A program made the translations under genes and the position numbers. Under the pieces are notes generated by a model, which saw nothing but the letters and a program-made list of their open reading frames with translations, did no database searches and was not told the origin of the DNA. From Cyclobacteriaceae bacterium (GTDB lineage: Bacteria > Bacteroidota > Bacteroidia > Cytophagales > Cyclobacteriaceae): a DNA stretch of 8,901 nt. The DNA is taken from NCBI GenBank assembly GCA_028289505.1, contig JANQPK010000247.1, positions 1 to 8,901 on the forward strand, given 5' to 3'. The stretch's first letter is position 1, and each line of letters starts with the position of its first letter. Of this stretch, positions 1 through 6,618 are shown piece after piece.

Positions 1-767
1 CGGATAAGTACTCTATAGAGGTAACGGAAGATCTGCACCTGCGCAATAACTACCGGGAGAAAGGTATCTACAAGGCCATTAAAAAATCCAAACTTGAGCC
101 AGAAAAGAAATATCTGTATTCTGGTTTATCTTTTTACTTATATCCTGAGATCATTGAGAACCTTACCGGGCAACCGTATCAGTCCTACGTCAACCAGCAA
201 TTTTACCATCCGTTAGGAGCAAAAACACTAACCTACAGACCTTTGGAACTCTATCCTGAAGCACGCATTGTACCCACTGAATACGATGATTTTTTCAGGA
301 TGAAGCAATTGCGTGGTACAGTGCATGATGAAGGCGCTGCCATGATGGATGGAGTTTCCGGAAATGCCGGTTTGTTCAGCACTGCCAATGATCTTGCTAA
401 ATTAATGCAAATGTACTTGTGGGAGGGGCGTTACGGAGGAGAACAGTATATCGCTGAGAAGGCATTAAAAGAATTTACGCGTTGCCAATATTGTGATCAG
501 GGAAATCGGCGAGGACTTGGCTTTGACAAACCCGTATTGGAGAACAAAAATAACGGGTCAACCGCAGTTGACGCTAGTCCAGCTACTTTTGGACATTCCG
601 GCTACACAGGCACCTATACCATGGCAGACCCCGAGACCGGGTTGCTGATGATCTTTATGTCAAACCGGGTTTATCCCACTCGAAACAACCCAAAACTCTA
701 CCGTTTAAACATCCGACCGGCCATCCACCAGGTGTTGTATGATGCGCTTGATAGTTATGAGTTATGA
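1..767 (+). CDS. Serine hydrolase (beta-lactamase family, PF00144), C-terminal part, probably of a GH3-serine hydrolase fusion; 5' end outside window
   Basis: The reading frame is open from base 3 to the TGA at 765-767, giving 254 codons with no start inside that fits the family, so the gene begins upstream. The fold is that of penicillin-binding-protein-like esterases and class C beta-lactamases. A Tyr-Ser-Gly motif (Tyr codon at 117-119) sits where the family has its catalytic Tyr, and His-Ser-Gly (594-602) replaces the Lys-Thr-Gly box. The nucleophile Ser-x-x-Lys would lie upstream and is not visible. The segments RGTVHDEGAAM, GNAGLFSTANDLAKLMQMYL and FMSNRVYPTRNN match, from memory, the C-terminal domain of large Bacteroidetes exported proteins that join a GH3 N-terminal domain to a serine hydrolase, implying a role in cell-wall or glycan turnover. 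The fusion is inference because the GH3 part is not in the window; a stand-alone hydrolase is the alternative. One difference from the usual form is GNAGL where GHAGL is commoner. Confidence 0.85.
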   Translation, partial: DKYSIEVTEDLHLRNNYREKGIYKAIKKSKLEPEKKYLYSGLSFYLYPEIIENLTGQPYQSYVNQQFYHPLGAKTLTYRPLELYPEARIVPTEYDDFFRMKQLRGTVHDEGAAMMDGVSGNAGLFSTANDLAKLMQMYLWEGRYGGEQYIAEKALKEFTRCQYCDQGNRRGLGFDKPVLENKNNGSTAVDASPATFGHSGYTGTYTMADPETGLLMIFMSNRVYPTRNNPKLYRLNIRPAIHQVLYDALDSYEL

Positions 768-770
768 GTT
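754..770. repeat. Short tandem repeat, unit GTTATGA (2.4 copies), spanning the upstream gene's stop codon
   Basis: Two perfect copies of a 7-base unit lie at 754-760 and 761-767, followed by a partial GTT. The second copy supplies the TGA stop of the preceding hydrolase, so the last codons of that gene are made of repeat sequence. A change in copy number would alter its C-terminus by a few residues. Confidence 0.75.
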
Positions 771-794
771 AAATCAACAATCTTCAATCAATTA

Positions 795-823
795 TTCCCT
801 AGTTCCCTAGTTCCCTAGTTCCC
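795..823. repeat. Tandem repeat, unit TTCCCTAG (3.6 copies), containing the stop codon of the minus-strand gene
   Basis: Three perfect 8-base units lie at 795-802, 803-810 and 811-818, followed by TTCCC. Each unit contains the palindrome CTAG, which reads TAG on both strands. Because 8 is not a multiple of 3, the three copies put TAG in all three frames on each strand: plus-strand TAG at 800, 808 and 816, minus-strand TAG complements at 799, 807 and 815. The repeat encodes the last residues (about TRELGN) and the stop of the minus-strand hydrolase. No hairpin with a T-tract is seen around it, so it is not a classical intrinsic terminator. Confidence 0.85.
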
Positions 824-1740
824 CCATTCCCACCCCCTTGTTCCTTAACGTACTGGTAGACCATCTTCGAAATGTGTTGCAGCAATTGGGTGCCAAGTGC
901 AAAATCAGGCAGATCACTGGATAGCAATATTAAAACATAGCTTCGTCCATCGGGTAGATAAATAATCCCCGAATCGTGATGGACCCCGGTAATAGAACCG
1001 GTTTTATGGGCTACTATCACCTCTTCAGGGAGCAAGGCGGGGATTACATCATTGAACTTCTGTCTTTTTAGTATATCTATCATTTGTTGGGAGGCCTCTA
1101 CCGAAACCAGCTGATGTCTGGCCATTTTTTCGAATATTGTCAACAGACTCAAGGCGTCGGTGGTATTATTCAGACCCTGATCAAAAGCTTTTATATCTTC
1201 AACCCCTCTTAGTACTTTCATATTACCAGCCTCCAGCGAAACCATGGTCTGTGAAATCTGATCTGCACCTAAGTGATCGATCAAAACATTATTGGCCAAA
1301 TTACTGCTCTGGGTGATCATTAGCTCGATTAGCTTTCTTATGGATTGCTTTTCTCCTAAGAACTGATATAACTCAGGCTCACTATCATCATCTAAACTGA
1401 GCTGGTACCCACTGCCATCCACTATGCTCTTGAACTGGTTAACCACCAAAATAGAGTCATCCAAAGTCAGCTTGCCATTTTCGATCTGCCTAAAGGCTTC
1501 AATCATCACCGGTGTTTTCATAGTACTGGCAGCGTGGAAAACCTTACCCTTATTAATGAAGATGCTTGATTCCACGGAATCCAACATTTTAAAAGCTAAT
1601 GCAAACTCTCCCTCATGAGTATGTATGGAATCCAGGATTTGTAGCTCTAACTCAGTAAGAGTCATGAAGGAGGCTTTTTCTTTTTTAGTGCAGCAAATGA
1701 AAGCCATCAGAGCTACAAAAACCAGGAATAAGAGGCGCAT
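799..1740 (-). CDS. Exported class A beta-lactamase-like serine hydrolase (PF13354 type)
   Basis: This 313-residue protein starts with ATG at 1740 and has a hydrophobic N-terminal segment (residues 2-15) ending in Cys16-Cys17. That suggests export, possibly as a lipoprotein, although the lipobox is not canonical. The class A active-site boxes are recognisable: Ser72-Thr-Met-Lys75 (nucleophile and Lys), Ser-Ser-Asn at 145-147 in place of Ser-Asp-Asn, a possible omega-loop Glu181 within LRGVEDIK, and Lys-Thr-Gly at 246-248. The family includes true beta-lactamases and many uncharacterised peptidase- or esterase-like hydrolases, so resistance to beta-lactams cannot be claimed. The glycine-rich tail after residue 300 and the final residues are low-complexity and partly encoded by the 8-base tandem repeat. 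The gene converges on the upstream hydrolase and diverges from the cytochrome operon, so it is probably transcribed alone from the 1741-1817 spacer. Confidence 0.85.
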   Translation of the reverse strand: MRLLFLVFVALMAFICCTKKEKASFMTLTELELQILDSIHTHEGEFALAFKMLDSVESSIFINKGKVFHAASTMKTPVMIEAFRQIENGKLTLDDSILVVNQFKSIVDGSGYQLSLDDDSEPELYQFLGEKQSIRKLIELMITQSSNLANNVLIDHLGADQISQTMVSLEAGNMKVLRGVEDIKAFDQGLNNTTDALSLLTIFEKMARHQLVSVEASQQMIDILKRQKFNDVIPALLPEEVIVAHKTGSITGVHHDSGIIYLPDGRSYVLILLSSDLPDFALGTQLLQHISKMVYQYVKEQGGGNGGTRELGN

Positions 1741-1817
1741 AACTGCAATTTACAATCCTTCAGTGATTCCATCAATCTACCTTTCATTAACTCAGACATT
1801 GCTGAACCAGGGAAAAT
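1741..1817. promoter_or_regulatory. Divergent intergenic spacer, presumed to hold promoters for both flanking genes
   Basis: The genes on either side start back to back, so promoters for both should lie here or just inside the coding ends. On the plus strand TACCTTTC (1778-1785) differs by one base from the Bacteroidetes -7 element TAnnTTTG and would give a leader of roughly 25 bases before the TTG at 1818. No convincing -33 TTTG was found at the expected distance, and no clear minus-strand element was seen. Confidence 0.3.
1809..1813 (+). promoter_or_regulatory. Possible ribosome binding site AGGGA supporting the TTG start at 1818
   Basis: AGGGA ends four bases before the TTG codon. An in-frame TGA at 1803-1805 means the gene cannot start further upstream, and no ATG lies before the lipoprotein Cys. 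The short purine run favours this TTG over a second candidate TTG at 1854. Confidence 0.4.
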
Positions 1818-4800
1818 TTGTTAATTTTTAGGTTTAAAAACCTGCTGGGATCGTTGAAAGCTTGTGTTTTGATTTTGTTGGTATTTGGATGCTGTCTGGT
1901 GTTCCAGAGCTGTGGTAATAACCTTCCTGACTCTGTGGACCTGGCATATCAGGAGCTTCCCGATGTCATCGACTTTAATTTTCACGTAAAGCCCATATTA
2001 TCGGATAGGTGTTATACCTGTCATGGTCCTGATGATAACGCCAGGCAAGGGGAACTTCGTTTGGATACCGAAGAGGGTGCTTTCGAGGCACTGGCCAGTG
2101 GGGGGCATGCTTTCGTACCCGGTAAAATAGGGCAGAGTAAGGCTATTGAACGTATACTCAGTGAAGATCCAGAGCTGGTGATGCCGCCTCCGGAATCAAA
2201 CCTGAGCTTGAGTGCTGGTGAAGTTGCCACCATCATCAAATGGATAGACCAAGGTGCTCAATGGAAATCTCATTGGGCATTCCTGACGCCTGAAAAGGCC
2301 GATCCACCAACTATTGCTGATTCCAATTGGCGGATCAATAACCCTATCGATAATTTTATTTTGAAATCACTCGAACAACAAGGCTTGTCACCAGCAGATG
2401 AAGCCACCAAAGAAACCCTGATTCGCCGGGTTTCTCTGGACCTTACAGGGTTGCCACCTACAGTTGATGAACTGGAGGGTTTTTTGCAGGATGATTCCCC
2501 GAATGCTTACGAAAAAGTAGTAGACAGATTGCTTTCCTCTAAGCATTACGGTGAACGATTAGCTATTGATTGGCTGGATCTAGCACGATATGCAGATAGC
2601 CATGGATATCAGGATGATGGTATGAGAAATGCCTGGCCATGGAGAGATTGGGTGATCAAGGCCTTTAATGACAACATGCCTTATGATCAATTTTTGATAT
2701 GGCAGTTGGCCGGTGACATGCTTCCCGAGCCCACTAAAGATCAATTGATAGCTACCTGTTTCTTAAGAAATCATCCTCAAACCCAGGAAGGAGGAGTGGT
2801 GGATGAAGAGTACCGGGTGGAATATGTAGCTGACCGCACCAATACTTTTGGTAAGGCTTTACTGGGTTTGACCATGGAGTGTGCCCGCTGCCACGATCAT
2901 AAATATGATCCACTGACCATGAAAGACTATTACTCCCTATCTGCCTATTTTAACAATAATCACGATGCTGGTATAGTTCCCTACAATGGTGAAGCTTCAC
3001 CCACGGTTATTCTCCCAACCCCGGAAGCTGGGCAGAAACTGGCCCAGTTGGAAACAGAAATCGCTGGTTACCAACAGGATTTAGCTGGTTCTAGCTTCCA
3101 AGAACAACTTACATCATGGTTAGCTCGACAAGATAAAAATCAGGTAAACAAGCTATCTACTTATGGTTTAGTGGCGGACTTTGACTTTGATCAAGAGTAC
3201 AGGATTAACGATGGCAGCCTGAATTTGTCAAGAGAGCCCCAGAAGAATCCGAAGAATCGCCCTACCTATGCCTATAAAAACAAGGCAAAAGGAAAATTAG
3301 ATGCTAAAGTGTGGGGTGACCAGGATATGCGGCCTCAATTGGTGGCTGGTAAACAGGGTATGGGATTAGAATTCCGGGGTGACGCCGGTATACGTTTTCA
3401 CCGAGATCTAGAGTTTGACCGCCACCAGCCATTTGCAGTTAGTATTTGGGTAAAGTTACTAGCAGAGGATGAGTCTGGTCCCATATTCAACAAATCAAAT
3501 GGTGATTTGGAGGGGTATCGCGGCTGGATGTGCAAATTGAATAAGGATGGGACCCTATCCTTCCAGCTGAATCATGTCTGGCCAGCCAATGCTATTGATT
3601 TGAAGACCGAAGAGACCATTGAGGTAGGGGAGTGGACCCACTTGGTGATGAGCTATGATGGCAGTAGTACGGCCTCAGGATTAAAGATATTTGTTAATGG
3701 TGAAGCCTCTAAAGTCAACGTTATCTCCGATAATTTAAACAAGAGTATTCTACATGGTGTCGACGGCAGTAATTGGTCTTATCAACCAGTGTTGCTAGGG
3801 ATGGAACTGAGGGCTTCCATGATCAATATGGTGATGGATGAGTTTATGGTTTATAGCCGTGAACTGTCCAGGCTAGAAATTGCTTCCATCTATAGAGGAG
3901 ATAAAATAGATATAAGTCAAGCTACCCAGGAAGATATCAACCAGTTCTACCTGCTAACTGCCCAAAATCCCCAATTCAACGCTAACCTGGATGCTATTAC
4001 TGAGTTACGCAAGCAACAAAATCTTCTGATCACTGATCAGCCAGAAGTAATGATCATGAAGGAACTGGCGACTATCAGGCCCACATTCTTATTGGACCGA
4101 GGAATGTACGATGCGCAGGGAGAGGTAGTGGAGCCGGCTACACCGGTAATGTTTCCAGATATTGATGAAGATTTCTCCTCCGACCGCATGGGATTGGCTC
4201 AGTGGTTGGTGCATCCAGATCACCCTTTAACTGCTAGAGTGGCGGTGAATCGACTTTGGATGCAGTTTTTTGGTAAGGGCCTGGTTGCCACCCAGGAAGA
4301 TTTTGGAAACCAGGGAAACCTGCCCACTCATCCCACCTTGCTGGACTGGTTGGCAGTAGATCTTATTGAGCAAGATTGGGACCTTAAGGCATTTATCAAG
4401 CAGCTTGTAATGTCTGCTACCTATAAACAGGCTTCAGTGCGCAGTGAGGCGGCAAAGGAGCGTGATGTAGAGAATTTATATTATTCGTATTATCCTTTTC
4501 ATAGATTAAGTGCGGAATTGATCAGAGATCAAGCTTTAGCCTGCGGCGGTTTGTTGGTGCGAACCATTGGTGGGCCCAGTGCTTATCCGTATCAACCAAA
4601 AGGAATATGGAAAGCGCTGGCAACCCGGAATGCCACTGAATATGTGCAGCAGCACGGTGACAATTTATATCGTCGAAGTATGTATACTGTTTGGAAACGC
4701 AGTTCTCCACCTCCAGCAATGACTAATTTTGATGCCCCTGACCGCTACTATTGCGTGGTGCGACGTCAGAACACATCTACTCCTTTACAATCCCTAGTGC

Positions 4801-5126
4801 TCATGAATGACCCTCAGTTCGTAGAAGCGGCCAGATTGTGTGGTGAACGTATCATGAAAGAAGCCGGTCCATTGTCAGAAGATCGTATTGACTTCGCCTT
4901 CAAGCTATTGATAGCCAGGTACCCTAGGTCAGATGAAAAAGAAAAAATGCTTTCTTTGTATGAGGAAGAGGTTAAGGCTTTCACCCAGAACCAGGAAAGG
5001 GTTCAGCAATGGTTGAGTGCAGGTGAGTATCCAGTGGACCAGAATTTAGATAATACAGAATTGGCAGCATTTACCACGGTAGCCTCCACTTTAATGAATT
5101 TCGATGAGTTTGTGATGAAACGATAG
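1818..5126 (+). CDS. Large cytochrome lipoprotein: PSCyt1 - DUF1549 (PSCyt2) - LamG - DUF1553 (PSD1)
   Basis: The 1102-residue product starts at TTG. A hydrophobic signal (about 15-30) ends at Phe-Gln-Ser-Cys32, a likely lipoprotein site. Next comes a Planctomycete-type cytochrome c domain with CYTCH at 65-69 and a probable axial Met122 in a VMPPP motif. The DUF1549 domain (about 155-375) contains WLDLARYADSHGY from Trp252 and a second heme-type motif CARCH at 355-359, so the protein may bind two hemes. A concanavalin/LamG-like domain occupies about 450-695 (SIWVKL, WTHLVMSYDG, FVNGE), which in other proteins binds carbohydrate. The DUF1553 part runs from about 740 to 1095, with the linker MIMKE...TFLLDRG, the GLAQWLVHPDHPLTARV block after Met791, and NTSTPLQSLVLMNDP from Asn985. 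The DUF1549/DUF1553 pair has no firmly established reaction that I know of. It is followed four bases later by its usual partner, DUF1501. An alternative start at TTG 1854 would give a compact 20-residue lipoprotein signal. Confidence 0.93.
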   Translation: MLIFRFKNLLGSLKACVLILLVFGCCLVFQSCGNNLPDSVDLAYQELPDVIDFNFHVKPILSDRCYTCHGPDDNARQGELRLDTEEGAFEALASGGHAFVPGKIGQSKAIERILSEDPELVMPPPESNLSLSAGEVATIIKWIDQGAQWKSHWAFLTPEKADPPTIADSNWRINNPIDNFILKSLEQQGLSPADEATKETLIRRVSLDLTGLPPTVDELEGFLQDDSPNAYEKVVDRLLSSKHYGERLAIDWLDLARYADSHGYQDDGMRNAWPWRDWVIKAFNDNMPYDQFLIWQLAGDMLPEPTKDQLIATCFLRNHPQTQEGGVVDEEYRVEYVADRTNTFGKALLGLTMECARCHDHKYDPLTMKDYYSLSAYFNNNHDAGIVPYNGEASPTVILPTPEAGQKLAQLETEIAGYQQDLAGSSFQEQLTSWLARQDKNQVNKLSTYGLVADFDFDQEYRINDGSLNLSREPQKNPKNRPTYAYKNKAKGKLDAKVWGDQDMRPQLVAGKQGMGLEFRGDAGIRFHRDLEFDRHQPFAVSIWVKLLAEDESGPIFNKSNGDLEGYRGWMCKLNKDGTLSFQLNHVWPANAIDLKTEETIEVGEWTHLVMSYDGSSTASGLKIFVNGEASKVNVISDNLNKSILHGVDGSNWSYQPVLLGMELRASMINMVMDEFMVYSRELSRLEIASIYRGDKIDISQATQEDINQFYLLTAQNPQFNANLDAITELRKQQNLLITDQPEVMIMKELATIRPTFLLDRGMYDAQGEVVEPATPVMFPDIDEDFSSDRMGLAQWLVHPDHPLTARVAVNRLWMQFFGKGLVATQEDFGNQGNLPTHPTLLDWLAVDLIEQDWDLKAFIKQLVMSATYKQASVRSEAAKERDVENLYYSYYPFHRLSAELIRDQALACGGLLVRTIGGPSAYPYQPKGIWKALATRNATEYVQQHGDNLYRRSMYTVWKRSSPPPAMTNFDAPDRYYCVVRRQNTSTPLQSLVLMNDPQFVEAARLCGERIMKEAGPLSEDRIDFAFKLLIARYPRSDEKEKMLSLYEEEVKAFTQNQERVQQWLSAGEYPVDQNLDNTELAAFTTVASTLMNFDEFVMKR

Positions 5127-5130
5127 CAGC

Positions 5131-6585
5131 ATGGATTTAGAAAAACACATTCATCAGATTAATAATCATTTAAACCGCAGGACCTTCCTGCAAAATGGGC
5201 TATTTAGCCTGGGTGGGTTGGCACTGAGTACCATGACCGCTGCTCCCAACCTCAGTTCATTATTAAGGGCAGAGGAAACCGAACTACCACATTTCAGCCC
5301 TAAGGCTAAACGCATCATTTATTTATTTCAAAGCGGTGCCCCATCACAGATGGAGTTGTTTGACTACAAGCCGAAACTTAAGTCCATGTTTGGGCAGGAG
5401 CTACCAAGTTCAGTACGTCAAGGTCAAAGAGTCACCGGTATGACTGCTGATCAGCGTTCGTTTCCACTAGCCATGGGTGATTTTAGTTTTGATCAGTATG
5501 GGCAGAGTGGCGCCTGGTTGAGCAATCTATTGCCTTATCATAGGGAGATAGTAGATGACATATGTATCGTGAAGTCCATGTATACGGAAGCTATAAATCA
5601 TGATCCGGCAATTACTTTTTTTCAAACCGGATCCCAACAGGCTGGTAGACCCAGTATTGGTTCATGGATTAGCTACGGCCTTGGCAGCGAAAATGCCAAT
5701 CTACCTAGTTTCGTGGTGCTGCTGTCACGTAGTAAATGGAATGGTGGGCAGCCACTTTATGCCAAACTTTGGGGTAACGGGTTTCTACCTTCCGAGCATC
5801 AGGGTGTGATGTTCAGGTCCGGTCATGATCCGGTATTGTACCTGGCAAATCCACCTGGAATGGACCGGCAAAGCCGACGTCGAATGTTGGATTACCTGGC
5901 CGATCTCAACCAAAGTCAATATCATCAAACGCAGGACGATGATATTCAATCGCGTATAGCCCAGTATGAAATGGCCTATCGAATGCAGGTGGCAGTACCT
6001 GAAACTTTGGATATTTCAGACGAGCCGGATTATGTTTTTGATATGTATGGTGAGGATGCGCGAATACCTGGCACTTTCGCTTACAACTGCCTATTAGCTA
6101 GAAAATTAGCCGAAAACGATGTGCGTTTTATTCAGCTGTATCATCAGGGTTGGGATATGCATGGGGGATTGCCCAGACTGATTAAGGAGCTGACAAAAGA
6201 TACCGACCAAGCGTCTTCTGCTTTGGTAAAAGATCTAAAGCAACGCGGTCTTTTAGACGATACTCTAATCGTATGGGGTGGTGAATTTGGTCGAGGATGT
6301 TATTCCCAAGGTAAGCTTACCCCGGACAATTATGGAAGAGATCATCATCCCAGGTGTTTTACCATCTGGATGGCGGGCGCTGGAGTTAAGAAAGGGATTA
6401 CCTATGGTGCAACAGATGATTTTAGCTACAACATCACAAAAAATCCCGTTCATGTGCATGATTTACAAGCTACAATTTTGCATCTTATGGGGATAGATCA
6501 TTTACGGTTTACCAAAAAATATCAAGGGAGAAGATTTAGATTGACTGATGTCCATGGTGAAGTGGTGAAAGATATTTTAACCTAG
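5131..6585 (+). CDS. Tat-exported DUF1501 family protein (alkaline phosphatase fold)
   Basis: This is a full-length 484-residue member of DUF1501 (PF07394). Arg16-Arg17-Thr-Phe-Leu followed by a hydrophobic stretch is a twin-arginine export signal, implying folding, perhaps with metal, before export to the periplasm. Landmarks in order are FQSGAPSQMELFDYKP near the mature N-terminus, HQGWDMHGG from His338, GGEFGRG at 383-389, GRDHHP at 402-407, and PVHVHDLQATILHLMG with His441, His443 and Asp444. The last three motifs match the metal-binding side of the alkaline phosphatase superfamily. The position after GGEFGR is Gly389, where many relatives as I recall them have Thr. The sulfatase signature CxPxR is absent, so it is not a sulfatase. 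The four-base gap from the DUF1553 gene and lack of a Shine-Dalgarno site suggest translational coupling. The substrate is unknown. Confidence 0.93.
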   Translation: MDLEKHIHQINNHLNRRTFLQNGLFSLGGLALSTMTAAPNLSSLLRAEETELPHFSPKAKRIIYLFQSGAPSQMELFDYKPKLKSMFGQELPSSVRQGQRVTGMTADQRSFPLAMGDFSFDQYGQSGAWLSNLLPYHREIVDDICIVKSMYTEAINHDPAITFFQTGSQQAGRPSIGSWISYGLGSENANLPSFVVLLSRSKWNGGQPLYAKLWGNGFLPSEHQGVMFRSGHDPVLYLANPPGMDRQSRRRMLDYLADLNQSQYHQTQDDDIQSRIAQYEMAYRMQVAVPETLDISDEPDYVFDMYGEDARIPGTFAYNCLLARKLAENDVRFIQLYHQGWDMHGGLPRLIKELTKDTDQASSALVKDLKQRGLLDDTLIVWGGEFGRGCYSQGKLTPDNYGRDHHPRCFTIWMAGAGVKKGITYGATDDFSYNITKNPVHVHDLQATILHLMGIDHLRFTKKYQGRRFRLTDVHGEVVKDILT

Positions 6586-6609
6586 CCTTTTGGCTTACCT
6601 ATTTAAATT

Positions 6610-6613
6610 GGAG
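6610..6613 (+). promoter_or_regulatory. Ribosome binding site GGAG choosing the ATG at 6619
   Basis: GGAG lies five bases before ATG 6619. The in-frame GTG at 6613 overlaps this site and would add only Met-Tyr, so ATG 6619 is the better start. Confidence 0.5.
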
Positions 6614-6618
6614 TGTAT

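Noticed and set aside
768..798. Intrinsic terminator between the convergent hydrolase genes
   Set aside because: No GC-rich stem followed by a T-tract could be found on either strand.
795..823. CRISPR-like repeats
   Set aside because: The units are 8 bases, directly adjacent and lack spacers.
799..1740. Calling the class A-like protein an antibiotic-resistance beta-lactamase
   Set aside because: The SSN in place of SDN and the uncertain omega-loop Glu make drug hydrolysis unproven; the family contains many other hydrolases.
5131..6585. DUF1501 protein as a sulfatase
   Set aside because: It shares the wider alkaline phosphatase fold, but the CxPxR sulfatase signature is absent.
6581..6598. 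Hairpin AGCC-TTTT-GGCT after the DUF1501 gene as a terminator
   Set aside because: The stem has only four pairs and no T-tract follows; the next gene is 33 bases away in the same direction, so it is more likely that transcription continues.
6613..6618. GTG at 6613 as the start of the membrane cytochrome
   Set aside because: It overlaps the GGAG site that fits ATG 6619, and adds only two residues.
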